Assembly: GCF_010500615.1 (NCBI RefSeq)
Contig: NZ_JAAGNX010000003.1
Coordinates: forward strand, 744,001 to 808,000
From: Oceanipulchritudo coccoides
GTDB taxonomy: Bacteria; Verrucomicrobiota; Verrucomicrobiia; Opitutales; Oceanipulchritudinaceae
Direction of reading: 5' to 3'
Length of the DNA: 64,000 bases
The notes beneath the pieces are model-generated. The model was not told the origin of the DNA, did no database searches, and saw only the letters and a list, made by a program, of their open reading frames with translations. Position numbers and translations under genes: made by a program. Positions 47,550 through 57,318 of the stretch are shown here, piece by piece; positions within the stretch are counted from its first letter, which is position 1, and each line of letters starts with the position of its first letter.

Positions 47550-50138
47550 ATGGCGACATCCAATAAAGAATACCCATTCACCGAAATTGAACAGCGTTGG
47601 CAACAGTTTTGGGACAAGGAAGGCACTTTCACTGCCCCCAATCAGTCCGAAAAGCCAAAATACTACCTGCTGGACATGTTTCCCTACCCGAGCGGAGCAG
47701 GCCTCCACGCCGGGCACGTGGAAAACTTTGCCGGCAGTGATATCCTCGGGCGCTACAAGCTGGCCCGCGGGTTCAATGTCCTCCACCCGATGGGTTGGGA
47801 CGCCTTCGGCCTTCCGGCTGAGCAGTATGCGGTCAAGACCGGCACCCATCCGGCCAAGACCACGCTCACGAACATCGATAATTTCCGCCGCCAGATCAAG
47901 GCCCTCGGACTGGCCATCGACTGGACGCGCGAGGTCAATACCACCGACCCGCATTACTTTCGCTGGACCCAGTGGATCTTCCTGAAGCTGTTCCAGAACA
48001 AGCTGGCCTATGTCGATGAGCGCCCGGTCAACTGGTGCCCCGAACTGGGCACCGTGCTTGCCAACGAGGAGGTCGTGGACGGCAAGTCAGAAGTCGGTGG
48101 ACATCCCGTCGAACGCCGCAATCTTCGCCAATGGGTATTGCGCATCACCGCCTATGCTGACCGCCTGCTGGAGGGGCTCGACAAGCTTGAGTGGCCTGAT
48201 TCGACGAAGGCCATGCAGCGAAACTGGATCGGCCGCAGCACAGGGGCCAATGTCACTTTCTCCCTGGAATCCGGGGACGACAGCATCACGGTCTACACAA
48301 CGCGGCCGGATACGCTTTTTGGGGCGACTTACATGGTCTTGGCGCCCGAACATCCGCTGGTCGGCAAACTGGTCACTGGAGAAAACCTGAAGGCCGCCCA
48401 GAAGTACATCCAGGAAGCCGCGGGCAAGAGTGACCTTTTGCGCACTGAGCTGGCCAAGGAGAAAAGCGGGGTCTTCACGGGCAGCTACGCCATCAATCCG
48501 GTCAACGGTGAACGCATCCCGATCTGGATCGCGGACTATGTCCTCATGAGTTACGGAACAGGCGCCATCATGGCCGTCCCGGCACACGATGAGCGCGACC
48601 ACGAATTCGCGACCAAGTTCAATCTCCCGATCATCGATGTGATCTCCCCGCCGGAAGGCGAGGAACCCGAGGAAGGCGAGGCCTTTACCGGTGTCGGGAC
48701 AATGATCAACAGTGGCGAGTTCAACGGGCTCGACAGCGTCACTGGCAAGGAGCGCATTATCGCACAATTGCAGGCCGCTGGAAAGGGCGAGGCAGCGGTC
48801 AATTACAAGCTGCGCGACTGGCTCTTTTCACGTCAACGCTACTGGGGTGAGCCCTTCCCGATTGTCTGGGTGGATGATGAAACGTGGAATTCCATCAAGG
48901 ACTTGAAGACAGCGGTCACCGCCCTTGTACCTGGGGAACCGGTCACCTACCATCAGGATGGTACGCTCTATCACGCCCTGCCGCTTCCAGAGTCAGCCCT
49001 TCCATTGGAGCTGCCCAAAACCGATAATTACGAACCGGCCGGCGATGGGGAAAGCCCGCTCGCGAACAACCATGACTGGGTCAATATCTGGTTTAATCTT
49101 GAGACCGGTGAAGGCGTCCCGCAATCGGGCGAAAAGCCTTCCTCCGGCACATGGATCCCCGCTCGCCGGGAGACCAATACAATGCCGCAATGGGCGGGCA
49201 GTTGCTGGTATTACCTGCGCTATCTGGATCCGGCTAATGCGGAGGCCATCCTCGATCCGGCAATCCGCGATTACTGGGGCGTTCCCGATTTCTACATGGG
49301 TGGGGCCGAGCATGCCGTCCTCCACTTGCTCTACGCGCGCTTCTGGCACTTGTTCCTGAAGGACATGGGGGTTGTCACGGATGATGAACCCTTCAAGAAG
49401 CTCTTCCACCAGGGAATCATCCTCGGTGAGGACGGTGAGAAAATGTCCAAAAGCCGTGGCAACGTGGTCAATCCGGACGACTTTATCGCCAGCCATGGGG
49501 CCGACAGCCTACGCGCCTACCTGATGTTCATGGGACCGCTGGAAGACATGAAGCCGTGGAATTCACAGGGCATTGAGGGCGTCCATCGCTTCCTTCGCCG
49601 AGTCTGCCGGGATCTGGTGGGTTCCGGGGACGGATTGCCACCGAAGATTGCCTCCGACAAGCCGGAGTCGACCGAAATGACCCGTGTCCTCCACGAGACA
49701 ATCCGCAAAGTGACCGCTGATTACGACAACATCCGCTTCAATACGGCCTTGTCGCAGTTGATGATTTTCATGAACCAGCTCAACAAGGAGGAAAGCCTCA
49801 ACGTTGAGTCAGCCAAGGATTTTGCACGCCTCCTGGCACCATTGGCCCCGCATCTGGCTGAAGAGCTATGGCACAAACTTGGCGGTGAAGGGTCGGTCGC
49901 CTTTGCCGGCTGGCCAACTTGGAATGAGGACCTGCTGAAGACCGATGAGGTTCAGATTGGCTTGCTCGTGAACGGGAAGCCTCGCGGAGAAGCGAAAGTC
50001 AGCAAGACAGCCAAACAGGATGAGGTTCTTGCCCTTGCGCAGGCCGATGAAAAGGTTTCAGCCCACTTGAGCGGAAAGGAAATCATCAAAGTGATTTACG
50101 TTCCCGGGAAAATTCTCAATGTCGTTGTTCGTGGCTGA
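47550..50138 (+). CDS. leuS: Leucyl-tRNA synthetase
   Basis: The 862-residue class I synthetase shows the HIGH-type motif as HAGH (residues 53-56 in [12 protein letters not shown]), the editing domain inserted after it with [22 protein letters not shown], and KMSKS at 631-635 in [10 protein letters not shown]. The anticodon-binding domain and a C-terminal domain ending [19 protein letters not shown] complete a normal bacterial LeuS. It charges tRNA-Leu. Its last 20 nt overlap the start of lpxI. Confidence 0.97.
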   Translation: MATSNKEYPFTEIEQRWQQFWDKEGTFTAPNQSEKPKYYLLDMFPYPSGAGLHAGHVENFAGSDILGRYKLARGFNVLHPMGWDAFGLPAEQYAVKTGTHPAKTTLTNIDNFRRQIKALGLAIDWTREVNTTDPHYFRWTQWIFLKLFQNKLAYVDERPVNWCPELGTVLANEEVVDGKSEVGGHPVERRNLRQWVLRITAYADRLLEGLDKLEWPDSTKAMQRNWIGRSTGANVTFSLESGDDSITVYTTRPDTLFGATYMVLAPEHPLVGKLVTGENLKAAQKYIQEAAGKSDLLRTELAKEKSGVFTGSYAINPVNGERIPIWIADYVLMSYGTGAIMAVPAHDERDHEFATKFNLPIIDVISPPEGEEPEEGEAFTGVGTMINSGEFNGLDSVTGKERIIAQLQAAGKGEAAVNYKLRDWLFSRQRYWGEPFPIVWVDDETWNSIKDLKTAVTALVPGEPVTYHQDGTLYHALPLPESALPLELPKTDNYEPAGDGESPLANNHDWVNIWFNLETGEGVPQSGEKPSSGTWIPARRETNTMPQWAGSCWYYLRYLDPANAEAILDPAIRDYWGVPDFYMGGAEHAVLHLLYARFWHLFLKDMGVVTDDEPFKKLFHQGIILGEDGEKMSKSRGNVVNPDDFIASHGADSLRAYLMFMGPLEDMKPWNSQGIEGVHRFLRRVCRDLVGSGDGLPPKIASDKPESTEMTRVLHETIRKVTADYDNIRFNTALSQLMIFMNQLNKEESLNVESAKDFARLLAPLAPHLAEELWHKLGGEGSVAFAGWPTWNEDLLKTDEVQIGLLVNGKPRGEAKVSKTAKQDEVLALAQADEKVSAHLSGKEIIKVIYVPGKILNVVVRG

Positions 50139-50982
50139 TTGCCCGACAAGCAGATTTCTTCCCGAAAGCTTTGACCCGTCCAAGCCGGTTGCGGTCATTG
50201 CCGGCCAGCGGGATTATCCGGTTCTCACGGTGGAGTCGATACGGGCCGCCGGGCTCCCGGTCCGCCTGATTGCCTTGAAAGGGGAAACCCAACCGGAATT
50301 GATTGATTCGTTCCCGGATGGTGAGCGCGAGGTTGTCAAGGTCGGCCAGATCGGCAAGATGCTGAAGGCCCTGCAGAAACTTGAAGCTGGTTACGCGCTC
50401 TTTGTGGGGCAGGTCTCCCCGGGAAAGCTCTTTCGTGACCTGTCGCCGGATATCAAGGCCCTCGCCATGCTGGCGAGTCTCAAGGAGCGCAACGCCCACA
50501 CCATCTTCGGGTCCATCACTGCGGAAATTGAGCGCATCGGGGTCAACATGCTGGACGCCCGCGCTTTCCTCGACGGACACTTGAGTAGCCACGGTCTCAT
50601 GACACCGGGCAAGCAGCAGGCCAAACAGCCGCATATCGATTTTGGCATCCGGATAGCACGCGAGGTTGCCGCACTCGATATCGGGCAGGGAGTTGTCGTG
50701 CGCAAGGGAACGGTCCTTGCCGTGGAAGCTTTTGAAGGGACCGACGACATGCTCAGCCGGGCCAACAAATACAAGACCGATCAGCTTATTTTTGTGAAGT
50801 GTGCCAAGCCGGATCAAAACCCGCATTTTGATTGGCCGGTGTTCGGTGAGAAGACCCTTGAATCAATGCAAGCCAGCGGGATCAAGACCGCCGCTCTTGA
50901 GTCCGACAAGGTCGTCATGCTCAACAAGGTCACCCTTCTGCAAAAAGCTTCAGAGGCCGGAATCGAGCTGATCGGATACTAG
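50119..50982 (+). CDS. lpxI: UDP-2,3-diacylglucosamine pyrophosphatase LpxI
   Basis: LpxI makes lipid X from UDP-2,3-diacylglucosamine in lipid A synthesis, the alternative to LpxH found in many non-gamma-proteobacterial Gram-negatives. The 287-residue protein has an N-terminal [13 protein letters not shown] and the conserved [26 protein letters not shown] block (about 194-219), followed by [14 protein letters not shown] and an [12 protein letters not shown] segment. It starts inside the 3' end of leuS (20-nt overlap), so the two are coupled. Its presence indicates an outer membrane with lipid A. Confidence 0.9.
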   Translation: MSLFVADCPTSRFLPESFDPSKPVAVIAGQRDYPVLTVESIRAAGLPVRLIALKGETQPELIDSFPDGEREVVKVGQIGKMLKALQKLEAGYALFVGQVSPGKLFRDLSPDIKALAMLASLKERNAHTIFGSITAEIERIGVNMLDARAFLDGHLSSHGLMTPGKQQAKQPHIDFGIRIAREVAALDIGQGVVVRKGTVLAVEAFEGTDDMLSRANKYKTDQLIFVKCAKPDQNPHFDWPVFGEKTLESMQASGIKTAALESDKVVMLNKVTLLQKASEAGIELIGY

Positions 50983-51027
50983 GGAATTTTTCGACTGATA
51001 ATTCAGGTCGTTTGTTCGGCCCTGAGC

Positions 51028-53808
51028 TCAATTGACCACGAGGCGCATGAATTGCTTTTCGCCTGGCGCAGGAAGAGTCAACATCCGGAGAACAACCGTT
51101 TCTGTCCCGTCAAGGTTATCGACCACGCTGAACTCCTCGGTATCTGAATCCGCCGGATCCCACTGGACGAGGTCACTCGAAACCATGGCGTTGATCTGCG
51201 TGCCACCCAGTTCCTTGAGCCGGACAAACTGGAGGGCGAGATATTTGCTGCCTTCATGATCCACCATCATGCTGGTCGGCCGGTGGGCACTGTTTGCTGA
51301 CCAGGCATCCGAACCAAAGGCCTGCTCCTCGATATTGCTCAGGCCGTCTTTATCAGCGTCCCCGCCCGACTCGAGCACGGGCACATCGGTCGAGGCCATG
51401 AGCGTCGGCGGGCACTTGCCGTTGTCGTTCCAAAGGTCATACATCTTGTCACCGATGTTCCCTTCCGGTCCGTTATTTTCGTTCTTGAGGAATTCGATAA
51501 ACTCCTTGCTGGTGCTCTGATAATAGAGATTTACCTCGGCCCGCACGGCCCCGGCAGGAACCGTGTAGCTGGAGTCGTCCCAATTCTGGCCGTCAGCGTA
51601 GGTATGGCCGACAGGCTGTCCGCCAAATTCAGCAAAGGCGGCATTTGTGAATCCCAAGGGCGGGATGCGGTTGTCCTCAAAGATCTTGTTGTTGAGGACA
51701 AAGTGCAGCGAGGGGCCTTCAGCGAGGCCAGTCGCTGTGGCGACGTTGGTATCGATGCCCGGATGGACTTCATAGATCTTCGCCTCGACATCATGGCCCA
51801 AGACACCCGTTGATGGATCATAAGCCGCCGACTCGGAAATCAACGTGTCCGAGCCATCAAAGAATTTCACGTTCACCCAGATCCTTCGCCCTTCCGGATA
51901 ACCCGTTGGCAATTTGTGGCCGGTCTTATTGGTCACGCGGACGACGAGATCCCCGATTGTCTGCTCCGAGGTCAGCTCAGCCGCGTTCTCCAGCATGTAT
52001 TCCGCCCGGGCAATGCCAGCTTGGACGGCAACCAGATCCACATGCGGATAATCGGCAGGATTGATCCAGTCGATGGAGCCGTTGGCGATCAGTTCCGGAA
52101 TCCAGGTGCTGCCTCCCGTCATGTCGTGCAAAGGCAGGTTTGGTCGCTCGGGAACAGTATTGGTGAGTGGGTTTGCCCCATAGCCTAGAACGTCGCTCAT
52201 ATGGCAGTCCTGACAGGTCGAAACGGATCCACCGGGTTTGTTCCCGGCAAACTCAGGTGCGTAGACACCCAGCGGGGTGTTATACATGCTGGCTTTCCAT
52301 TCACTATAGGTTCTCTCCACCGGGACAATACTGTGCGGTGAATAGGTCGTGTTGGGCTGGTCCAATGTTTGCGGTTGGAATACCCCAAACTCGTCCTCGA
52401 TAAAGGCGGGGTTGCTCACGTCGTGGCAAGTGCCGCAGAATTCTCCCGTCCGGTGAAATGGAGATTCCAGGAAATCGTGCCCACCGGGGGCAGAGGAAAG
52501 ATTGAAGGGGCCCCGCTTATGGGTGGCCAGCTCATCAACCACGTACATGCCATTGCCATATTCTGCCGGCACGTCAGGAGACGGAAAACTCAAGCCACCC
52601 AGGACTTCGAGGTCCCGCAACGGGCTGAGCCCGGCCTGGTAATTCGGATCGACCATCCGGTGGCACAGGTCACAGGAAACACCGATTTTGTCGTTCTGCA
52701 GCATCGCGCTGCCATCGGTGGGAACGGAGCGGCCTTGAATCCAACCTCGGGAGTCGTGGCAGCGCAGGCAAAGGTCACCCGAATCCGGCGCATCCTGGTT
52801 CGCAATGGCCAAATTGGCCTCAAACAGGGGATCGAGGGACGCCAGCGCCATCATGCTGCCTTTCCAGTTGTTGTAGGGCTCCACACCGGTTACCGCGTCA
52901 TAATCACCATGACAGACGGCACAGTTCTCGGGAGTAGAAGTGAGTGAACCACCCTCAAATGGCTGGCTTCCCGGCATGTCGAAATCCCGCAGCGTCGTGG
53001 CAACCAATCCCCCGGGAGGCGATTCAACGGTGAAGGTGGCGTTGCTTTCGTCCGTCTCTTCGAGCCCGGCTCCATTAACCACTTCAATCCGGATCAGGGC
53101 ATCCGTCCGCGGGCGGTTGGCCACAAACCATGTGTAGCTGCCTGTGTTACCCAAGCCTTTGACGATGTGTTTATAGTCACCGTCTACATATTCATAAATC
53201 TCCACTTCGACGATCCCGCTCTCCGGATCGTCCGCGGTCCACTGAATCGTTGTCGCTGAATTGCCAACAAGGGTCTCTCCCCCGTTGGGCGTCGTCACCG
53301 TGACCGTCGGCGGTGTTGTGTCCACCCCTACGCTGGGCGTCAAATAAGGGGAAACGTCTCCCGCCGATACGTTTTGGACCATGCCTGCGTTGGAGCCCGA
53401 TAGACCCGGAAAGGTCGGCAGGTTCACATAACTTGTCCCATCGCTGATCGCCCCAATTTCAACGCCGTTGTCGAATCCGTCCGAATCCGAGTCGACCAAC
53501 TCAAGGGCGAACAGACTGCTGTGAATTTCCGAGGTGCTGCCGTGAGGGGACGCTTCAAAGTCCAAGCCATAAGGATTACGGTCCCCTCCGCCGTCGAAAT
53601 TATAGTGGCAGACGCCACAATGACCCGCATTGCTGGGAAGGTCGTCCAGTTGAGTGCCATTTACAAGGCCTCCATAAAAATTGAAGAATTCCTTCCGGTA
53701 AGGGTTCTTGGCCTCAAGCAAAGTGCTGCCAAAGGTGACTAGAAGGCCGAAGATCAGGGTTGTTGAGAAATGAGGGACAAGGCGGTTCAGGGGAGTGGCT
53801 GCTTTCAT
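51028..53808 (-). CDS. Large exported hexaheme c-type cytochrome
   Basis: The 926-residue protein has a Sec signal peptide (residues 1-33). Heme motif CGVCH (64-68) stands alone near the N-terminus. An Ig-like beta domain (about 165-265, TVTTPNGGETLVGNSATTIQW) comes next, then five clustered motifs CAVCH, CLRCH, CDLCH, CGTCH and CQDCH (about 295-545). A beta region with TNKTGHKLPTGYPEGRR, common in multiheme cytochromes, follows. The C-terminus has a calcium loop GDADKDGLSNIEEQAFG and a beta module similar to that of the 41080 protein. Surface or periplasmic electron transfer is likely; the partner is unknown. Two palindromes precede the gene. Confidence 0.85.
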   Translation of the reverse strand: MKAATPLNRLVPHFSTTLIFGLLVTFGSTLLEAKNPYRKEFFNFYGGLVNGTQLDDLPSNAGHCGVCHYNFDGGGDRNPYGLDFEASPHGSTSEIHSSLFALELVDSDSDGFDNGVEIGAISDGTSYVNLPTFPGLSGSNAGMVQNVSAGDVSPYLTPSVGVDTTPPTVTVTTPNGGETLVGNSATTIQWTADDPESGIVEVEIYEYVDGDYKHIVKGLGNTGSYTWFVANRPRTDALIRIEVVNGAGLEETDESNATFTVESPPGGLVATTLRDFDMPGSQPFEGGSLTSTPENCAVCHGDYDAVTGVEPYNNWKGSMMALASLDPLFEANLAIANQDAPDSGDLCLRCHDSRGWIQGRSVPTDGSAMLQNDKIGVSCDLCHRMVDPNYQAGLSPLRDLEVLGGLSFPSPDVPAEYGNGMYVVDELATHKRGPFNLSSAPGGHDFLESPFHRTGEFCGTCHDVSNPAFIEDEFGVFQPQTLDQPNTTYSPHSIVPVERTYSEWKASMYNTPLGVYAPEFAGNKPGGSVSTCQDCHMSDVLGYGANPLTNTVPERPNLPLHDMTGGSTWIPELIANGSIDWINPADYPHVDLVAVQAGIARAEYMLENAAELTSEQTIGDLVVRVTNKTGHKLPTGYPEGRRIWVNVKFFDGSDTLISESAAYDPSTGVLGHDVEAKIYEVHPGIDTNVATATGLAEGPSLHFVLNNKIFEDNRIPPLGFTNAAFAEFGGQPVGHTYADGQNWDDSSYTVPAGAVRAEVNLYYQSTSKEFIEFLKNENNGPEGNIGDKMYDLWNDNGKCPPTLMASTDVPVLESGGDADKDGLSNIEEQAFGSDAWSANSAHRPTSMMVDHEGSKYLALQFVRLKELGGTQINAMVSSDLVQWDPADSDTEEFSVVDNLDGTETVVLRMLTLPAPGEKQFMRLVVN

Positions 53809-53841
53809 CGGGGACCTGGTTGCTGGAGGTGAATAAGGGGG

Positions 53842-53893
53842 TCTAATATAAGCTATTAGATATTTTTGTTGACATTCGATAAGTAATACTTAT
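53842..53893. promoter_or_regulatory. Two palindromes upstream of the hexaheme cytochrome gene
   Basis: TCTAATA (53842-53848) pairs with TATTAGA (53854-53860) around a 5-nt spacer, and ATAAGTA (53879-53885) pairs with TACTTAT (53887-53893) around a single A, giving a near-continuous 15-bp palindrome. Both lie 34-85 nt upstream of the minus-strand ATG at 53808, where a regulator would act. On the minus strand TATATT near 53846-53851 could be a -10. No known operator consensus is matched. Confidence 0.4.
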
Positions 53894-53993
53894 TGGCTAT
53901 CCAAGGCTTTGCCAAGAAAAAAAAGCCCTTGATGAACCCGCCGGAAATATGCGGCTAACGCATGGAAGAAGCGGTCTGGAAGGCGGTGGCAGC

Positions 53994-55262
53994 CTACTTT
54001 GACAGACCCTCAACTTCGGCCATCGCCAAGCCGGCGATGTGCCCTGCGGTCCATGCCGCCTGGAAGTTGAAGCCACCGGTGAGGCCATCGATATCGAGGC
54101 ATTCGCCAGCAAAGTGCAAGCCCGGCACGAGGCGGCTCTCCATCCGGCGAAAATCGATTTCCTTGAGGTGAACCCCGCCGCAGGTAACAAACTCCTCCTT
54201 GTTGGTGGTTTTTCCCCGGACTTCAAAGCGGGAATCGAGCAAGGCCCTGGCAAGCGCGGTCTCCTGATCCTTGGGCAACTGGGCCCAGCGGGTATCGGGA
54301 GCAACGCCTGCTGTCTCCATGAAGCGATCCCAGAGGCGTCGCGGAATCGCTCCGGGATGCTTGTTCTTCACAGTCGCCTTGCCGGAGGATTTTCGATAAC
54401 GGTTAAAGGATTCCTGTAGTTGACTTTCCGATACATTTCCCAACCAGTTGATGGAGATCTCAAACTCGTAAAAGGCTTCCTGCAGGGCACGGGCCTCCCA
54501 TGCGGACAGGCGCAGGATGGCCGGACCACTGAACCCGCGATGGGTGATGAGGAGCGGTCCAGATTGGGGAGCGCTCGAGGCAAGGACGCGCACACTGGCA
54601 TCCTGAACCGAAAGCCCGGCCAACCCGATGATCCGTCGATCCGAAACATTGAAGGCAAAGAGCGACGGGGCCAACGGCTCAATGGTGTGTCCCAGTGATT
54701 GGATCATGCGGCTGAGCGGCGAGGCCTTCAGCGACCCGCATGCGATGCAGGCTTTGTCCGCCCGGGCTGTGCTCCCGTCACTGAAACCAAGAGTAAAGGA
54801 TCCATCCGGAGCGGGGGCCAGCTTCTCAAGGGCGAGTCCCGTGCGAAGGACTACCCCGCCCTCCCGGGCGGATTGCATGAAGCAGTCGATGATTGTCTGC
54901 GAATCATCTGTGACCGGGAACATCCGCCCGTCCTCCTCTGTCTTGAGTTCGACACCGCGCTGCGAAAACCAGTCAATTGTGCCCTGTGGTTGCCAGCGAT
55001 GAAACGCTCCACGCAGCTCGCGCGAACCGCGCGGATAGAAGGTGGCCAAGCTCGCCGGATCAAAACAGCTGTGCGTGACGTTGCAGCGTCCGCCACCGGA
55101 GACCTTCACCTTCTGCAGGAAATGCTTCCCCTTCTCGTAGATTGTCACCCGTGCATCCGGATTTGCCTCCGCCACCGTCAAGGCACAGAAAAACCCTGCG
55201 GCCCCACCGCCAATAATGGCAATTTGCGGGTGTTTCTGTGATGCCTGTTGTGGAGATCCCAT
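53994..55262 (-). CDS. HI0933/BaiN-family NAD(P)/FAD-dependent oxidoreductase
   Basis: The 422-residue flavoprotein has the N-terminal FAD motif IAIIGGGAAGFFCALTVAE, the signature KVKVSGGGRCNVTHSC, TCGGVHLKEIDF and the C-terminal LHFAGECLDIDGLTGGFNFQAAWTAGHIAG. These are the diagnostic blocks of the HI0933 family, some of whose members reduce bile-acid intermediates or other alkenes. The physiological substrate here is unknown. It is divergent, with overlap upstream, from slyX: its start codon lies 119 nt before the slyX start. Confidence 0.88.
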   Translation of the reverse strand: MGSPQQASQKHPQIAIIGGGAAGFFCALTVAEANPDARVTIYEKGKHFLQKVKVSGGGRCNVTHSCFDPASLATFYPRGSRELRGAFHRWQPQGTIDWFSQRGVELKTEEDGRMFPVTDDSQTIIDCFMQSAREGGVVLRTGLALEKLAPAPDGSFTLGFSDGSTARADKACIACGSLKASPLSRMIQSLGHTIEPLAPSLFAFNVSDRRIIGLAGLSVQDASVRVLASSAPQSGPLLITHRGFSGPAILRLSAWEARALQEAFYEFEISINWLGNVSESQLQESFNRYRKSSGKATVKNKHPGAIPRRLWDRFMETAGVAPDTRWAQLPKDQETALARALLDSRFEVRGKTTNKEEFVTCGGVHLKEIDFRRMESRLVPGLHFAGECLDIDGLTGGFNFQAAWTAGHIAGLAMAEVEGLSK

Positions 55263-55381
55263 TAGCTCGATTAAACTGGATGCGCTGGATTACACAGACA
55301 ATCCCAAAAGGCCACACGGCGTTGCCGGTCGCCTGTCTGTTCCTTCGTGACAAGTATGCAAAACCTGCCAACAGTAACCCA

Positions 55382-55600
55382 ATGACCCCCGAGGAAGCCA
55401 TTAGCCACCTTGAACGAGCTGTCTCAAGGCTTGAAGACCACATCCGAAAGCAGGATGCCGAGATGTACAGCATGTCGAAGCAACTGGATGCCCTGAAAAA
55501 GGATTTAAAGCGCCTCGATGCACGCGTTGAGGGAAGCGGGGATGGAGCAACCCCCGGACCAGACCGCGATCCGGAGGCGGAAAAACCACCGCACTACTAA
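55382..55600 (+). CDS. slyX: SlyX family protein
   Basis: This 72-residue acidic helical protein has heptad-like spacing in LERAVSRLEDHIRKQDAEMYSMSKQLDALKKDL and ends in EAEKPPHY, the C-terminal PPHY being a strong SlyX signature. SlyX proteins are small predicted coiled-coil proteins of unknown function. The ATG at 55382 matches the family start; longer in-frame readings from 55238 are not supported. The next gene begins 61 nt downstream on the same strand. Confidence 0.8.
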   Translation: MTPEEAISHLERAVSRLEDHIRKQDAEMYSMSKQLDALKKDLKRLDARVEGSGDGATPGPDRDPEAEKPPHY

Positions 55601-55661
55601 CAATCCGGTTATTCTCAGGTTCGCTTGTCAGACCCACAATTCTTTATTTCCTACAATTATC

Positions 55662-57296
55662 ATGGTTCGTTCTATTTGCCTCTTGGGGCTCGTCCTCTCT
55701 TCATTTCATGCCAATCGGCTCGAGGCTATCCTCGTGGATGGAGCTTCCGCAGATTGGCCTGTGGATGCGCCCAGCGTCAGCGATCCTGCCGGGGACGGCC
55801 AGTCTTCCAGCGCGGATTTCCGCAAGCTCTCGGTCACCAACGATGCCTACAACCTGTATTTGCTGGTTGAATTTGAGAATCCGGTGAATCTCCGCTTTGC
55901 CGACCTGCGCCTCTACATCGACGCGGACAATAACCCTTCAACGGGCACCACTTACAGCGGTCGAGGCATGGACTTCAGCTGGGACTTTGACCTAAACCGG
56001 GGCACGAGTACCCTTACCGACCGTGGCGATATTGGTCGCGGGAATTTTATCGAGCGGCTTGCTCCGGAGGGTTCCTCCACAATTCATGAAATTGCCGTCA
56101 GCCTGGAAGCCTTGCCGGCCGCGCGCTCAGGCGAGCCAGTTCACATAGCGCTTATTGAGGAAAATAGCCTGGACCGGATTCCAGACATCGGGTCATCCCT
56201 TGCCTACAATTTTTCAGGACCCCTCTCGGTCCAGCCAATGCCCATTGTCACGCAAAAGTCGCGGCGCTCTGTCCGCATTGTGAGTTGGAATGTTTTACGC
56301 GATGCACCGTTTGAAGGAAATAACTTGGAGCCGTTCCGCCGGGTCCTTTTCGCAATCAATCCCGACATCGCCATCCTTCAGGAAATTTACGATACCCCGA
56401 CCAATACGGTCCTCGAGTTCTTCCAGAAGAACATGCAAATCCCGATTGGGGAAGAATGGTCAATCACCCGCAACAACGACTGTATCACCGTGAGCCGCTA
56501 CCCCACTGAAGGAAGCTGGTCGGTCGATGGCAATCTTGTCAGCCGCCATGCAACAGAGGACGTACTGGGCTATCGTCTGCTCATCGCCAATGCCCATCTC
56601 CCGTGCTGCAATAGTGGTGAAGACGGCCGCATCGAGGAAAGCGCCAACATACTCAATTTGATTGAGGTCCGCTTGAACGACCCAACTCCTGCCCCACAGT
56701 CCATCATTATCGGTGGCGATCTTAACTCGGGCGGGCTTGCCCCCGAGCTGATCGACTTGACCACTACCATCGTGCCTCTTGAGATGGCCAGCCCGCGCCA
56801 TGTGTATCAGTACGATCAATACAGCTGGGGTAGCGACGGCTTGTCCAGATTTGGCTCGAGCAAACTGGACTTTTTTCTCTTCGATCCAGCAACCGTCTTT
56901 CGCCAAAAGGCCTACACGCTCGACACCGACCTGCTCCCGCAGAGCGCATTGACCGCAATGGGCCTCCAGGCAAATGACACCTTTGTCTCCGATCACCTGC
57001 CGCTGGTCCTGGACTTGTCATCACGTCACCTGCCTTCTGCATTACAGGCCACGCCAATGCTTGCCAATGGCGATTGCCTTTCAAGTTGGTGGGGCAAATT
57101 GAATGGCTTTATTTATCCGGTCGTCCTTCACGAGCGCCTTGGGTGGCTGCGCCTCCACGAAACAGCGGAGGGCTTCTGGTACGCCGATGAAGATGGCTCC
57201 TGGTTCTGGACTGGCCCGGAAATCTACCCGTGGTTTTATTCCGTCACCGGAGAGGAATGGCAGTACGATCACCTGCACCGGAATAATTCAAAATAA
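55662..57296 (+). CDS. Secreted endonuclease/exonuclease/phosphatase-family protein with tryptophan-rich tail
   Basis: The 544-residue protein has a signal peptide (1-22, ending NRLEA) and an N-terminal beta domain (about 24-180) beginning VDGASADWPVDAPSVSDPAGDGQ, resembling CBM9-like or DOMON-type modules. An EEP domain (about 205-450) shows RIVSWNVLRD, the metal-binding Glu in AILQEIYD, ANAHLPC, GGDLNSGG, SKLDFFLFD and the catalytic SDHLPLV. It could cleave extracellular DNA or phosphoester substrates. The last 70 residues are Trp-rich (LSSWWGKLNG, LGWLRLHE, GSWFWTGPEIYPWFY, EEWQYDH), like the tails at 37924 and 39654. Confidence 0.83.
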   Translation: MVRSICLLGLVLSSFHANRLEAILVDGASADWPVDAPSVSDPAGDGQSSSADFRKLSVTNDAYNLYLLVEFENPVNLRFADLRLYIDADNNPSTGTTYSGRGMDFSWDFDLNRGTSTLTDRGDIGRGNFIERLAPEGSSTIHEIAVSLEALPAARSGEPVHIALIEENSLDRIPDIGSSLAYNFSGPLSVQPMPIVTQKSRRSVRIVSWNVLRDAPFEGNNLEPFRRVLFAINPDIAILQEIYDTPTNTVLEFFQKNMQIPIGEEWSITRNNDCITVSRYPTEGSWSVDGNLVSRHATEDVLGYRLLIANAHLPCCNSGEDGRIEESANILNLIEVRLNDPTPAPQSIIIGGDLNSGGLAPELIDLTTTIVPLEMASPRHVYQYDQYSWGSDGLSRFGSSKLDFFLFDPATVFRQKAYTLDTDLLPQSALTAMGLQANDTFVSDHLPLVLDLSSRHLPSALQATPMLANGDCLSSWWGKLNGFIYPVVLHERLGWLRLHETAEGFWYADEDGSWFWTGPEIYPWFYSVTGEEWQYDHLHRNNSK

Positions 57297-57318
57297 TCCA
57301 GGCAACGATTGAGGTAAT

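Noticed and set aside
53901-53935. Terminator after the HI0933-type flavoprotein gene
   Set aside because: A T-run exists on the minus strand, but the preceding sequence gives only a short bulged stem, and a nearby ATGCG/CGCAT stem is about 20 nt from the T-run.
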